A DNA stretch of 11,815 bases from JBBQVZ01 sp038211015 (GTDB lineage: Bacteria; Actinomycetota; UBA4738; HRBIN12). The notes beneath the pieces are model-generated. The model had not been told where the DNA came from, made no database searches, and saw only the letters and a program-made list of their open reading frames with translations. Position numbers and translations under genes: made by a program. The stretch lies in the NCBI GenBank assembly GCA_038211015.1, contig JBBQVZ010000109.1, forward strand, positions 1 to 11,815, read 5' to 3'. This document shows positions 1 through 6,466 of the stretch, one piece after another (position 1 is the first letter of the stretch; each line of letters starts with the position of its first letter).

Positions 1-207
1 GTCGGACTCGTACGTGGCGCCCTCGTAGATGGATTCGGCCTCGGTCACGACGCCATACGTCGCGACCTCGCCCGCCTTCGGGACCTGGGTCCGCACGACG
101 ATGAGGTCGTCGAGCTGCAGGTACTCGTCGTCGTCGAGCACGACACGGAACTCGCTGGTGGACGAGTGTTCGGATCCGAGGACTCGCCCGACGCCGTCTC
201 CGGTCAA
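1..207 (-). CDS. herA: HerA-type ATPase, N-terminal HAS-barrel part (3' end outside window)
   Basis: HerA is a hexameric DNA-translocating ATPase of the FtsK/HerA class that works with the NurA nuclease in DNA end resection. Only the first 69 codons are here. They read as the N-terminal HAS-barrel of this family: VGRVLGSE near residues 6-13, EYLQLDDLIVV, then YGVVTEAES and GATYESD. The ATPase core with Walker motifs lies beyond the left edge. The chosen start is a TTG at 207, because the recognisable domain begins right after it and no ATG or GTG was seen in frame upstream in the part I read. This TTG overlaps the stop of a possible 15-codon leader ORF. A NurA homologue on the same strand at 1120-2127 supports the call. 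The start is less certain than the family. Confidence 0.8.
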   Translation of the reverse strand, partial: MTGDGVGRVLGSEHSSTSEFRVVLDDDEYLQLDDLIVVRTQVPKAGEVATYGVVTEAESIYEGATYESD

Positions 208-258
208 AGCAGCTCTCGATCCCCGAGCGCAGCGCCGATCGTCCGCATCATGGCGGCT

Positions 259-264
259 ATCGTA
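259..264 (-). promoter_or_regulatory. Candidate -10 element for herA, possibly leaderless
   Basis: On the minus strand TACGAT (264 down to 259) fits a TANNNT -10. Counting seven bases downstream puts transcription start at the ATG at 251, which opens a 15-codon ORF (MMRTIGAALGDRELL) ending at 204. Its TGA overlaps the herA TTG as TTGA. This is compatible with a leaderless, translationally coupled leader peptide, but the element is short and no -35 is obvious. Confidence 0.3.
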
Positions 265-317
265 GCCTCGCCGTCCGACGTTCCGCGTCGCGGCCAGCAT
301 CGTCGCGACCTATGAGC

Positions 318-385
318 GGGACCGATGGCCCCCCTCCGCTCGGGCCCCTCAGCCCTCGCGCGACCGCCACGGGCGGACGTACGTT
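318..385 (+). promoter_or_regulatory. Tandem DosR-like boxes and -10 for the DUF1918-USP operon
   Basis: Box 1 at 318-331 reads GGGACCGATGGCCC. Box 2 at 342-355 reads GGGCCCCTCAGCCC, starting 24 bp later. TACGTT at 380-385 fits a TANNNT -10 and begins 24 bp after box 2, so the proximal box would overlap the -35 region. The predicted transcript starts near 392, leaving a leader of about 35 nt. Box 1 keeps both half-sites of the mycobacterial DosR motif (GGGAC and GGCCC). The same layout recurs before hsp20, the antiporter gene and the kinase gene. Binding by a DosR-type regulator is inference. Confidence 0.6.
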
Positions 386-426
386 CGTCACGAGAGGTCT
401 TCTGCGTCGATGGGGAGGGAGCACAG

Positions 427-642
427 ATGGATGCGAAGGTCGGAGACCGGATCGTCGTTCGCGGACACCGTGTCGGCGAGCACGAACGTGACGGCGAGAT
501 CCTGGAGGTTCATGGTGAGGCCGGAGGCCCGCCCTTCCTCGTTCGGTGGTCGGCGGACGGACACGTCGGGATGGTGTTCCCGGGTTCGGACGTGACGATC
601 GAGCACTTCGAGGGTGCCGCCCGGAAGGCGAAGACATCGTGA
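427..642 (+). CDS. DUF1918 domain protein (71 aa)
   Basis: This is a small single-domain protein of the DUF1918 family, common in Actinomycetota and thought to fold as a small beta-barrel; its biochemical role is unknown. The whole chain fits the family: GDRIVV (6-11), DGEILEV (22-28), PPFLVRW (35-41) and FPGSD (51-55), with a short basic tail. The ATG at 427 is chosen because a GGGAGG ribosome binding site lies about 7 nt upstream and the domain begins at once; in-frame starts further upstream would add low-complexity sequence and lie before the predicted transcription start. The stop overlaps the next start by four bases (GTGA), so it is translationally coupled to the universal stress protein. 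Tandem DosR-like boxes precede it. Confidence 0.87.
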   Translation: MDAKVGDRIVVRGHRVGEHERDGEILEVHGEAGGPPFLVRWSADGHVGMVFPGSDVTIEHFEGAARKAKTS

Positions 643-1109
643 CGGACCCCGGCGTGCTGGGCGGACGGCTCGTGGTGGGAGTGGATGGTTCCGAGAGCGC
701 GACGTCGGCGGTCCGTTGGGCGGCCCGGGAAGCCATCCTTCGCCGAGCGAAGCTCGATCTCGTCTCGGCCTGGGAGGTCTCGGTCTCGATCGTGGGGTAT
801 GGGCTCGGGTTCGCCGAGATGTCGGGCGAGATGATGAAGGGGCTCGAGCAGAATGCCGAGGAGACCCTCGCGGCAGCCGCAGAGGTAGCTCGGAAGGGAT
901 CCCCCGACATCGAGATCGAGACGCGGGCGGTCCAAGGGCAGGCGGCGGACGTCCTGATGGAGGCGGCCCGGGACGCGGACCTGCTGGTGGTGGGCTCGCG
1001 AGGGATGGGCGGGTTCCGGGAGCTCCTGCTGGGTTCGGTCAGCCAGCAATGTGCCCATCACGCGACCTGCCCAGTGGTGATCGTGCGGCACGTCGATCCC
1101 GACGCTTGA
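639..1109 (+). CDS. Universal stress protein, UspA family
   Basis: A single-domain, probably cytoplasmic universal stress protein of 156 aa. The N-terminal strand LVVGVDGSESATSAVRWA is typical of the family. The C-terminal ATP-binding signature G-2x-G-9x-G-S is intact at G119, G122, G132 and S133, followed by the closing strand CPVVIVR, so it probably belongs to the ATP-binding subgroup. In mycobacteria several such proteins belong to the DosR dormancy regulon. The start is a GTG overlapping the DUF1918 stop, with GGAAGG about 10 nt upstream; an in-frame ATG at 546 would lie inside the DUF1918 gene and is rejected. It converges on nurA with only 10 bp between the stops. Confidence 0.93.
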   Translation: MTDPGVLGGRLVVGVDGSESATSAVRWAAREAILRRAKLDLVSAWEVSVSIVGYGLGFAEMSGEMMKGLEQNAEETLAAAAEVARKGSPDIEIETRAVQGQAADVLMEAARDADLLVVGSRGMGGFRELLLGSVSQQCAHHATCPVVIVRHVDPDA

Positions 1110-1119
1110 GGGCCCGGGA

Positions 1120-2127
1120 CTACGAGACCGCTCGCTCGCTCACGGCGTGCCGCAGGGCTCGGTAGACCAGGCCAGGGTCGCCCATCCGGTGACGCAGCTC
1201 GCGCTCGAGAGCGCCGATCGGCACCAGGTTCTGTGGTGCCCGCGGATCGATGTGCGGCTCTGACCCGACGATCGGGAGGATCGCGGCGGTTCGATCGGCG
1301 ATCACGCGCACGGCTTCCTTCGGCAGTCGGCCCGACGCCTCGCAGCGGACGACGCCGGTCCACGAGTGGCCGCCGTGCAGCATCGCCAAGCGGACGTACC
1401 AGGAGTAGCGACTCACGTCGGGGCGGTCGGCCGAGATCGTGAACAGCGGCGTGCGTTGTCCGGGCGCGAGTTCGGCGATCACCGCGTTCTGCTCGAGCGG
1501 GAGATACGTCACGCGGTGGCTCTTGATGTAGCCGACCACCGGCAGTGCCGCGAGCGGCTTGTTCAACGGTCCGTCGGCCACAACGAACGCGTCTGCCGCG
1601 AGCTGTGTCGCGAGCTCGCCCTCCGCCCGACGCATCCGCGTATGGAGCTCCTTCATCAGGTGCGAGGGATCATCCGACGGGGTGGTGGCGGAGCGGTACT
1701 GCGGCTCCAGGTCGACCGCCGGCAGCTCATCGGCATGGCCGCCGGCAAGCACCGCCCACCGCTCGACCCTGACATCGGTGAGCTCGGACCAGCGCTCGCT
1801 CCTGTGCCAGCAGGCCGCGCCCACGGCGAACGTCCCGCAGATCCCCGGGACCGGTCCGGTGGCAGGGTCGTCTAGCAGGAGGCGGGCGTCGACCCGACGG
1901 ACCCCGTCGACGAAGGCGATCGGGTCGGCGCCGTCGTCGACGCCTTCGAGGGGCTCCCAGTCGGACAGCTCGACGGTCGCGTCGATCGTCCCCTCGGCCG
2001 GCGCCAGCTGCTCGTCCGGATCGAAGGCCGCGCCGTACTCCGGGGCCCATCCCTCGACGAACATCTGCGCCATGGCCTCCATCGTAGCCGCGTCCTCCGA
2101 CGCGACCTCGAGGGCACGGATCAGCAT
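1120..2127 (-). CDS. nurA: NurA-type DNA end-processing nuclease
   Basis: A 335-aa homologue of NurA, the 5'-3' nuclease that partners HerA in DNA end resection. Motifs in order: FVDGVRR with a candidate metal-binding Asp at 74; an acidic helix near E170; VVADGPL with Asp 185; the GYIKSH loop (K202); a Tyr/Arg-rich stretch SRYSWYVRL (239-247); and DPRAPQNLVPIGALE (294-308), the C-terminal motif that carries catalytic or structural residues in this family. The partial herA on the same strand supports the call. The ATG at 2127 has no clear ribosome binding site; an in-frame GTG slightly upstream or an ATG near residue 16 are alternatives. The open frame continues far upstream, but only antisense to hsp20 and the FNT gene. 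Confidence 0.8.
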   Translation of the reverse strand: MLIRALEVASEDAATMEAMAQMFVEGWAPEYGAAFDPDEQLAPAEGTIDATVELSDWEPLEGVDDGADPIAFVDGVRRVDARLLLDDPATGPVPGICGTFAVGAACWHRSERWSELTDVRVERWAVLAGGHADELPAVDLEPQYRSATTPSDDPSHLMKELHTRMRRAEGELATQLAADAFVVADGPLNKPLAALPVVGYIKSHRVTYLPLEQNAVIAELAPGQRTPLFTISADRPDVSRYSWYVRLAMLHGGHSWTGVVRCEASGRLPKEAVRVIADRTAAILPIVGSEPHIDPRAPQNLVPIGALERELRHRMGDPGLVYRALRHAVSERAVS

Positions 2128-2144
2128 GCAGGTCGTCGGCGCAG

Positions 2145-2210
2145 GGGGCACTAGGCCCAGTCGCCGCGGGACCCTCGCCGGTGGTGCGCCGACGTCGCCG
2201 AGCTTACGTT
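2145..2210 (+). promoter_or_regulatory. Tandem DosR-like boxes and -10 for hsp20
   Basis: Box 1 at 2145-2158 is GGGGCACTAGGCCC, an exact match to GGGNC-N4-GGCCC. Box 2 starts 23 bp later at 2168-2181 (GGGACCCTCGCCGG) with a perfect left half and a poor right half. TACGTT at 2205-2210 begins 23 bp after box 2 and fits a -10. The predicted transcription start near 2217 excludes upstream start codons for hsp20 and favours the ATG at 2248. The boxes lie between divergent nurA and hsp20, so an effect on nurA cannot be excluded. Confidence 0.6.
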
Positions 2211-2247
2211 GGGTATGGAGCGACGTGCTCCAGGGGAGGTGGTCACG

Positions 2248-2730
2248 ATGCGTGGCTACTGGGAGGAGATCGGATCGTTGGAGCAGCGGATGGACGACCT
2301 GCTGCACACCGTGTTCGGGAAGCGGGCACGACTCTCGTATCCCGCGTTGCCGTTGTTCGTTGAGCGCCCGTTCGTGCCGGCGGTTGACGTCTTGGCTCGC
2401 GAGGGGAACCTCGTCGTTAGGGTCGAGCTCCCGGGGGTCGACCCCGCCAAGGACATCCGGGTCTGCATCGATAAGGGCGAGCTCGTGATCGGTGGCGAGC
2501 GCCGTCATGAGGAGGAGGTGGAGGAGGGAACCTACTACCGGATGGAAGGCTCCTTCGGTGCCTTCGAACGGCGCCTCCCGATCCCCGAAGGGATCGACGA
2601 TGGTGCGATCACCGCGACCTACCAGGACGGGGTCCTGGAGGTCGTCGTTCCCGAGGCGGTGGCCAAGCTCGAGGCACCGCCCGCGAGAGAGATCCCCATC
2701 ACCACGCGGGCCCACATCAAGGCCGCGTGA
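2248..2730 (+). CDS. Hsp20/alpha-crystallin small heat-shock protein
   Basis: A 160-aa small heat-shock chaperone, expected to form oligomers that hold unfolding proteins in the cytoplasm. Residues 1-40 are a variable N-terminal arm. The alpha-crystallin domain runs from about 43 to 136: FVPAVDVLAREGNLVVRVELPG, a charged loop EEEVEEG, and the signature ATYQDGVLEVVVP (123-135). The C-terminal tail carries an I-x-I motif (IPI, 149-151) used for oligomer contacts. The ATG at 2248 has an excellent AGGGGAGGT site 7 nt upstream. HspX/Acr is the best-known DosR regulon product in mycobacteria, and this gene follows the same kind of boxes. I saw no HAIR-type heat-shock inverted repeat upstream. Confidence 0.95.
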   Translation: MRGYWEEIGSLEQRMDDLLHTVFGKRARLSYPALPLFVERPFVPAVDVLAREGNLVVRVELPGVDPAKDIRVCIDKGELVIGGERRHEEEVEEGTYYRMEGSFGAFERRLPIPEGIDDGAITATYQDGVLEVVVPEAVAKLEAPPAREIPITTRAHIKAA

Positions 2731-2748
2731 ACGGCAGGGTTGGAGGCC

Positions 2749-2782
2749 GCGAACCGGCGGGTCGAGAGGCCCGCCGGTTCGC
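2749..2782. terminator. Perfect 13-bp hairpin with an embedded DosR-like box between hsp20 and the FNT gene
   Basis: GCGAACCGGCGGG (2749-2761) pairs perfectly with CCCGCCGGTTCGC (2770-2782) around the 8-nt loop TCGAGAGG. It lies 18 nt past the hsp20 stop, so it may terminate or protect that transcript, but no T-run follows. Its centre, 2759-2772 (GGGTCGAGAGGCCC), is an exact GGGNC-N4-GGCCC match, so it may instead, or also, be an operator for the FNT gene. No TACGTT-like -10 is seen at the usual distance. Confidence 0.55.
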
Positions 2783-2802
2783 ACCATGAGAGGCTGAGGA
2801 CC

Positions 2803-3669
2803 ATGCACGGGAACGGCTCCACGCATCCGATGGCGGGGGTTGACGGCTTCACGCCGCCCGAGATTGCCCGGCTGGTCGAGACGAAAGGCGCCGCCAAGGT
2901 CAACGCATCCGTCCCGACCACGCTGGTGCTCGCCGTGTTGGCCGGAGCGTTCATCGGACTCGGCGGCGTGCTGTCGACCGTGGCGACGACCGGCTCGTCG
3001 TTGGGGTTCGGGCCGACGAAGATCCTCGGAGGTCTCGTGTTCTCGCTCGGCCTCATCCTGGTGATCGTCGCGGGCGCCGAGCTGTTCACGGGCAACACCC
3101 TCGCGCTCATGAGCGTCGTGGACGGCCACGTGTCCGCCGGCCGACTCCTGCGGCATTGGTCCATCGTCTACATCGGGAACCTGATCGGCGCCCTCAGCAT
3201 CGTCGCGATGGTGTACGTCGGCGACTGGTGGACGCAGGCCGACCACGCTGTGGGAGCGCAGGCGCTGACGATCGCCGCGGGCAAGGCGAGCCTGCCGTTC
3301 GGCGTCGTCTTCGTTCGGGGGATCCTCGCCAACGCGCTCGTGTGCCTGGCCGTCTGGCTGGCCGCGGGGGGCAGGAGCGTCATCGACAAGATCATCGGGA
3401 TCGTCTTCCCGATCACCGCGTTCGTGGCCTCGGGGTTCGAGCACAGCATCGCGAACATGTACTTCCTGCCGATCGGGCTGCTGCTGTCGGACAAGGCTGA
3501 GGTCGTGAACGCGTCGGGGCTCTCGTCCGCCCAGCTCTCGGGCCTCGACGGCAACGGAGTGGTGCGCAACATCGTGGTTGCCACGCTCGGCAACATCATC
3601 GGTGGCGCCGTGCTGGTGGGTCTCGTCTACTGGTTCGTGTATCTGCGGGGCACCAGTCCGTCCAACTGA
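2803..3669 (+). CDS. Formate/nitrite transporter (FNT) family channel
   Basis: A 288-aa integral membrane protein of the FNT family, pentameric channels for small monovalent anions such as formate, nitrite or hydrosulfide. Both family signatures are present: IVAGAELFTGN in the first half and GILANALVCLAVW in the second. The pore histidine lies in GFEHSIANM (H214), matching the central His of FocA. Six hydrophobic helices can be traced. The substrate cannot be read from sequence. The ATG at 2803 has GAGAGG 9 nt upstream; the ATG at 2830 is an alternative. It sits between hsp20 and the P-ATPase gene on the same strand, which suggests a role in anaerobic or low-oxygen anion exchange. Confidence 0.93.
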   Translation: MHGNGSTHPMAGVDGFTPPEIARLVETKGAAKVNASVPTTLVLAVLAGAFIGLGGVLSTVATTGSSLGFGPTKILGGLVFSLGLILVIVAGAELFTGNTLALMSVVDGHVSAGRLLRHWSIVYIGNLIGALSIVAMVYVGDWWTQADHAVGAQALTIAAGKASLPFGVVFVRGILANALVCLAVWLAAGGRSVIDKIIGIVFPITAFVASGFEHSIANMYFLPIGLLLSDKAEVVNASGLSSAQLSGLDGNGVVRNIVVATLGNIIGGAVLVGLVYWFVYLRGTSPSN

Positions 3670-3707
3670 CCTTCGGCCTCGCTGACCACGACCTCGAGGG
3701 GTACGTT
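3647..3707 (+). promoter_or_regulatory. Degenerate DosR-like boxes and -10 for the P-type ATPase
   Basis: The best box, 3666-3679 (CTGACCTTCGGCCT), agrees with the mycobacterial pattern GGGACTTTCGGCCC at 10 of 14 positions. It ends 22 bp before TACGTT at 3702-3707. A second candidate, GGGGCACCAGTCCG (3647-3660), lies inside the end of the FNT gene but is spaced 19 bp rather than 23-24. The predicted transcript starts around 3714, leaving a leader of only about 13 nt before the GTG at 3727. Confidence 0.42.
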
Positions 3708-3726
3708 CCTCGCGGAGGCCGTGAAA

Positions 3727-6315
3727 GTGGGTCAAGAGATCGAAGAGTCCGACGCCGACCTGGACCGGGGCCTCTCGCGCGAGGAAGCGCTGGCCCGGCT
3801 CGATGCGGGTGGGCCGAACGAGCTCCCGGCCCCCGCGAGAGAGCGTCTCGCCCGTCGCCTCTTACGCCAGCTGCGCGAGCCCATGGCGCTCCTCCTTGTG
3901 GGGGCGGCCATCGTCGACGCGTTCGCGCTGGGGGAGCGCATCAACGCGCTCGCCATCCTCTCGATCGTCATCTTGAACGCCGGGATCACCCTCGTCGAAG
4001 AGGGGAGGGCGGCGGGCGCGCTCGAGGCCCTACGCCGCATGGAAACCCCGATGGCACGTGTGGTGCGCGACGGCTCGATCGTCGAGGTGGCGTCACGGGA
4101 GATCGTGCCGGGCGACCTGGTCGCGCTCTCTGCGGGGGATCGCGTGCCGGCGGACCTGCGGCTGACGAGCTCCGCCTCGCTCGAGGTCGACGAGTCGCTC
4201 ATGACGGGTGAGTCCTTGCCAGTGGAGAAGCACGCTGATGCGTCGATCGATCGGGCGTCCGGCCTGACGGAGCGGCCGACCCAACTCTTCTCGGGGACCC
4301 ACGTCACCCACGGCTCGGGGCGGGGGATCGCGATCAATACCGGGCCGCAGACGGAGCTGGGTGCGATCGCCGAGCGGCTCCAAGGCCATCCACCCTCCAC
4401 CCCCCTCCAGGCGGAGCTCAGGCACCTCTCCACGTGGCTGGGAGCCGCCGCGGTGCTCGTCGCCGCAGGGGTGTTCGCGGCGACGTTCGTGCGGACGGGT
4501 ATGGACTCCGAGGCTCTCGAGCGATCGTTCCTCGCCGCGGTGGCGCTGGCCGTCGCGGCTGTGCCCGAGGGGCTCGCGACCGTCGTGGCCGTGGCCCTCG
4601 CGCTCGGGGTGCGGCGGATGGCCGATCAGGGGGCCATCATCCGCCGGTTGCCGGCCGTGGAGACGCTCGGGTCGACCTCCGTGTTCCTCACGGACAAGAC
4701 GGGAACGCTCACGGAGAATCACATGCGTCTCGAGATGGTTGCCGTTGGCGGGACGCCGTTCGCTCCGGGCGACCTTCCGGGCGGCGCCGCGGAGCGCGTC
4801 GAGCTGGTGCTCGCGCTCTGTAGCGATGCCGAGCTCGAGCCTGTGTCGGGCGATCCGCTCGAAGTCGCACTCCTCGAGTCCGTGGGGCCGGAGCAGCTAT
4901 CCGTCCTGAGGGCTTCTCACCCCAGGCTCGGGCACGTCCCGTTCGACTCGGAGCGGATGGCGATGACGACACTGAACGCCGACGGCGACAGAGCCCTCCT
5001 CGCGATGAAGGGCGCACCCGAGTCGGTCGTCTCGCGCTGTTCGACCGCGATCGACGTCGATGGGCGGATCGTCACGCTGGGTCGTGACGAGCGCGAGGAG
5101 CTGGAGCGGACCGCTGCGGACATGGCGCAGACCGGGATGCGCATGCTGGCGCTTGCCCTGCGGGAGGTTCACGGATCTCCCGAGGACCTCGCATGCCTCG
5201 AGCGAGACCTCCTCTTCGTCGGGTTCGCGGGCCTGCGGGATCCCACCCGGCCCGAAGCAGCCGCCGCTGTTGCCGGATCCCGGTCGGCCGGCATCCGGCT
5301 CATCATGGTGACCGGCGACCATCCGGGGACGGCCCGAGCCGTGGCCGAGGAGGTGGGCCTCCTCGATCCCGGGGATCGGGTGATGAGCGGAGCGGAGCTC
5401 CGCACCGAAGGCATCCCGGACGATCTCGGGACGGTCTCCGTGTACGCGCGCGTCGACCCCGAGCAGAAGCTCGAGCTCGTCTACGCGTTCCAGGAGCACG
5501 GGGAGGTCGTGGCGGTCACCGGTGACGGGGTGAACGACGCTCCGGCGCTCGCTCGGGCGGACATCGGGGTCGCGATGGGTCGAGGTGGGAGCGACGTCGC
5601 GCGAGAAGCTGCGGACATGGTGGTGACCGACGACAACCTTGCAACGATCGTGGCCGCGGTCGGCGAAGGGCGAGGGATCTACGACAACATCCGGAGGGTC
5701 GTGGACTACCTCGTCGGCGGGAACCTCTCCGAGATCGCGGTCGTCGTCGCCAGCTTGGCGCTCTTTCCCGACCTGGGGGTCCCACTCCTGCCCCTCCAGC
5801 TCTTGTGGATCAACCTCCTGACCGACGGGCCCCCCGCGATCGCGTTGAGTCTCACCCCTCCCGCTCACGGTCTGATGCGGCGTCCGCCTCGTCGGCGGGA
5901 CGATCGATTGCTGGGCGGACGGCGGTTCGCGCGTCTTTCGGTTCGCGCGCTCATGATCGCGGGACCGGTGCTCGGAAGCCTCGTCTTCGCGCGGTTCGCC
6001 TGGGACGAACCATGGGCCAGGGCTCGTGTCGTGATGTTCAGCGCGCTCGCCGTGGCGCAGCTCCTCTACGCGTTCGTGGCAGCAGGATGGGGGCAGGGGG
6101 ACGGCGGAGCCTCCGGATCGAACCGTTGGCTCATCGCCGCCGTGGGGCTGGGCATCGTGCTCCAGGTTCTCGTGGTTAGCGTGCCCGCCGCCCACGGCAT
6201 CTTCGGGACCGCAGCCCTGTCGCTCCGTGAGTGGCTGCTGGTGGTCGCCGCCGGGACCCTCCCCGGCATCCTCATGACGATCGGATCGGCGGCGGCGGCT
6301 CGACGCGGGTCCTGA
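3727..6315 (+). CDS. Calcium-type (P2A) cation-transporting P-type ATPase, CtpF-like
   Basis: A full-length P-type ATPase (862 aa) that pumps a cation with ATP through a phospho-aspartate intermediate. Visible in order: N-terminal cation-ATPase domain, actuator TGES (160-163), M4 PEGL (E281), phosphorylation site DKTGTLT (D323), nucleotide site KGAPE (428-432) and hinge GDGVNDAP (599-606). In M5 and M6 the calcium ligands of SERCA are kept: N666 and E669 in GGNLSE, and N696, T699 and D700 in NLLTDG. That argues for Ca2+ or a related divalent cation. CtpF, a DosR regulon member in mycobacteria, is the closest analogue. The GTG at 3727 is preferred over the one at 3721 because GGAGG lies 8 nt upstream of the former but only 2 nt from the latter. 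Confidence 0.93.
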   Translation: MGQEIEESDADLDRGLSREEALARLDAGGPNELPAPARERLARRLLRQLREPMALLLVGAAIVDAFALGERINALAILSIVILNAGITLVEEGRAAGALEALRRMETPMARVVRDGSIVEVASREIVPGDLVALSAGDRVPADLRLTSSASLEVDESLMTGESLPVEKHADASIDRASGLTERPTQLFSGTHVTHGSGRGIAINTGPQTELGAIAERLQGHPPSTPLQAELRHLSTWLGAAAVLVAAGVFAATFVRTGMDSEALERSFLAAVALAVAAVPEGLATVVAVALALGVRRMADQGAIIRRLPAVETLGSTSVFLTDKTGTLTENHMRLEMVAVGGTPFAPGDLPGGAAERVELVLALCSDAELEPVSGDPLEVALLESVGPEQLSVLRASHPRLGHVPFDSERMAMTTLNADGDRALLAMKGAPESVVSRCSTAIDVDGRIVTLGRDEREELERTAADMAQTGMRMLALALREVHGSPEDLACLERDLLFVGFAGLRDPTRPEAAAAVAGSRSAGIRLIMVTGDHPGTARAVAEEVGLLDPGDRVMSGAELRTEGIPDDLGTVSVYARVDPEQKLELVYAFQEHGEVVAVTGDGVNDAPALARADIGVAMGRGGSDVAREAADMVVTDDNLATIVAAVGEGRGIYDNIRRVVDYLVGGNLSEIAVVVASLALFPDLGVPLLPLQLLWINLLTDGPPAIALSLTPPAHGLMRRPPRRRDDRLLGGRRFARLSVRALMIAGPVLGSLVFARFAWDEPWARARVVMFSALAVAQLLYAFVAAGWGQGDGGASGSNRWLIAAVGLGIVLQVLVVSVPAAHGIFGTAALSLREWLLVVAAGTLPGILMTIGSAAAARRGS

Positions 6316-6345
6316 GCGGCGGCGCCATACGGCCTCGCTCCGACG

Positions 6346-6412
6346 GCCCGGGTCGGTCCTTCGTTTCGGATGCCGTTCGGCCCTGAGCCACCTCCGAGCG
6401 CGGGCCTAACGT
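6346..6412 (+). promoter_or_regulatory. Weak tandem DosR-like half-sites and -10 for the antiporter gene
   Basis: Right half-sites GGTCCT (6355-6360) and GGCCCT (6379-6384) are 24 bp apart, matching the box spacing elsewhere. Their left halves are poor. TAACGT at 6407-6412 fits TANNNT and starts 23 bp after the proximal 14-mer (6370-6383, ATGCCGTTCGGCCC). The spacing is the main support. Confidence 0.4.
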
Positions 6413-6466
6413 GGAAGACGGCGGAAGCCTCGTCCGTGGGCTTCGTGCCCGAAAGGAGGGGTCCCG

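Noticed and set aside
257..1091. Minus-strand open frames opposite DUF1918 and USP
   Set aside because: The plus strand carries conserved DUF1918 and UspA motifs with good ribosome sites; the minus frames have none.
2145..2247. HspR HAIR or CIRCE heat-shock operator upstream of hsp20
   Set aside because: Neither the CTTGAGT/ACTCAAG pair nor the CIRCE inverted repeat is present.
1120..3735. A single 871-codon minus-strand open frame spanning nurA, hsp20 and the FNT gene
   Set aside because: Only its last 335 codons look like a protein (NurA). The upstream part is antisense to hsp20 and FNT, has Arg/His/Asp/Gly-rich shadow composition, and comes from high G+C.
4897..6195. 432-codon minus-strand open frame inside the P-ATPase gene
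   Set aside because: Antisense to a gene with all P-type ATPase motifs; the translation has no recognisable domain and is typical of a high-G+C shadow frame.
6302..6345. Terminator after the P-ATPase
   Set aside because: Short GAGCG/CGCTC pairing is possible but the inner stem is interrupted and no T-run follows.
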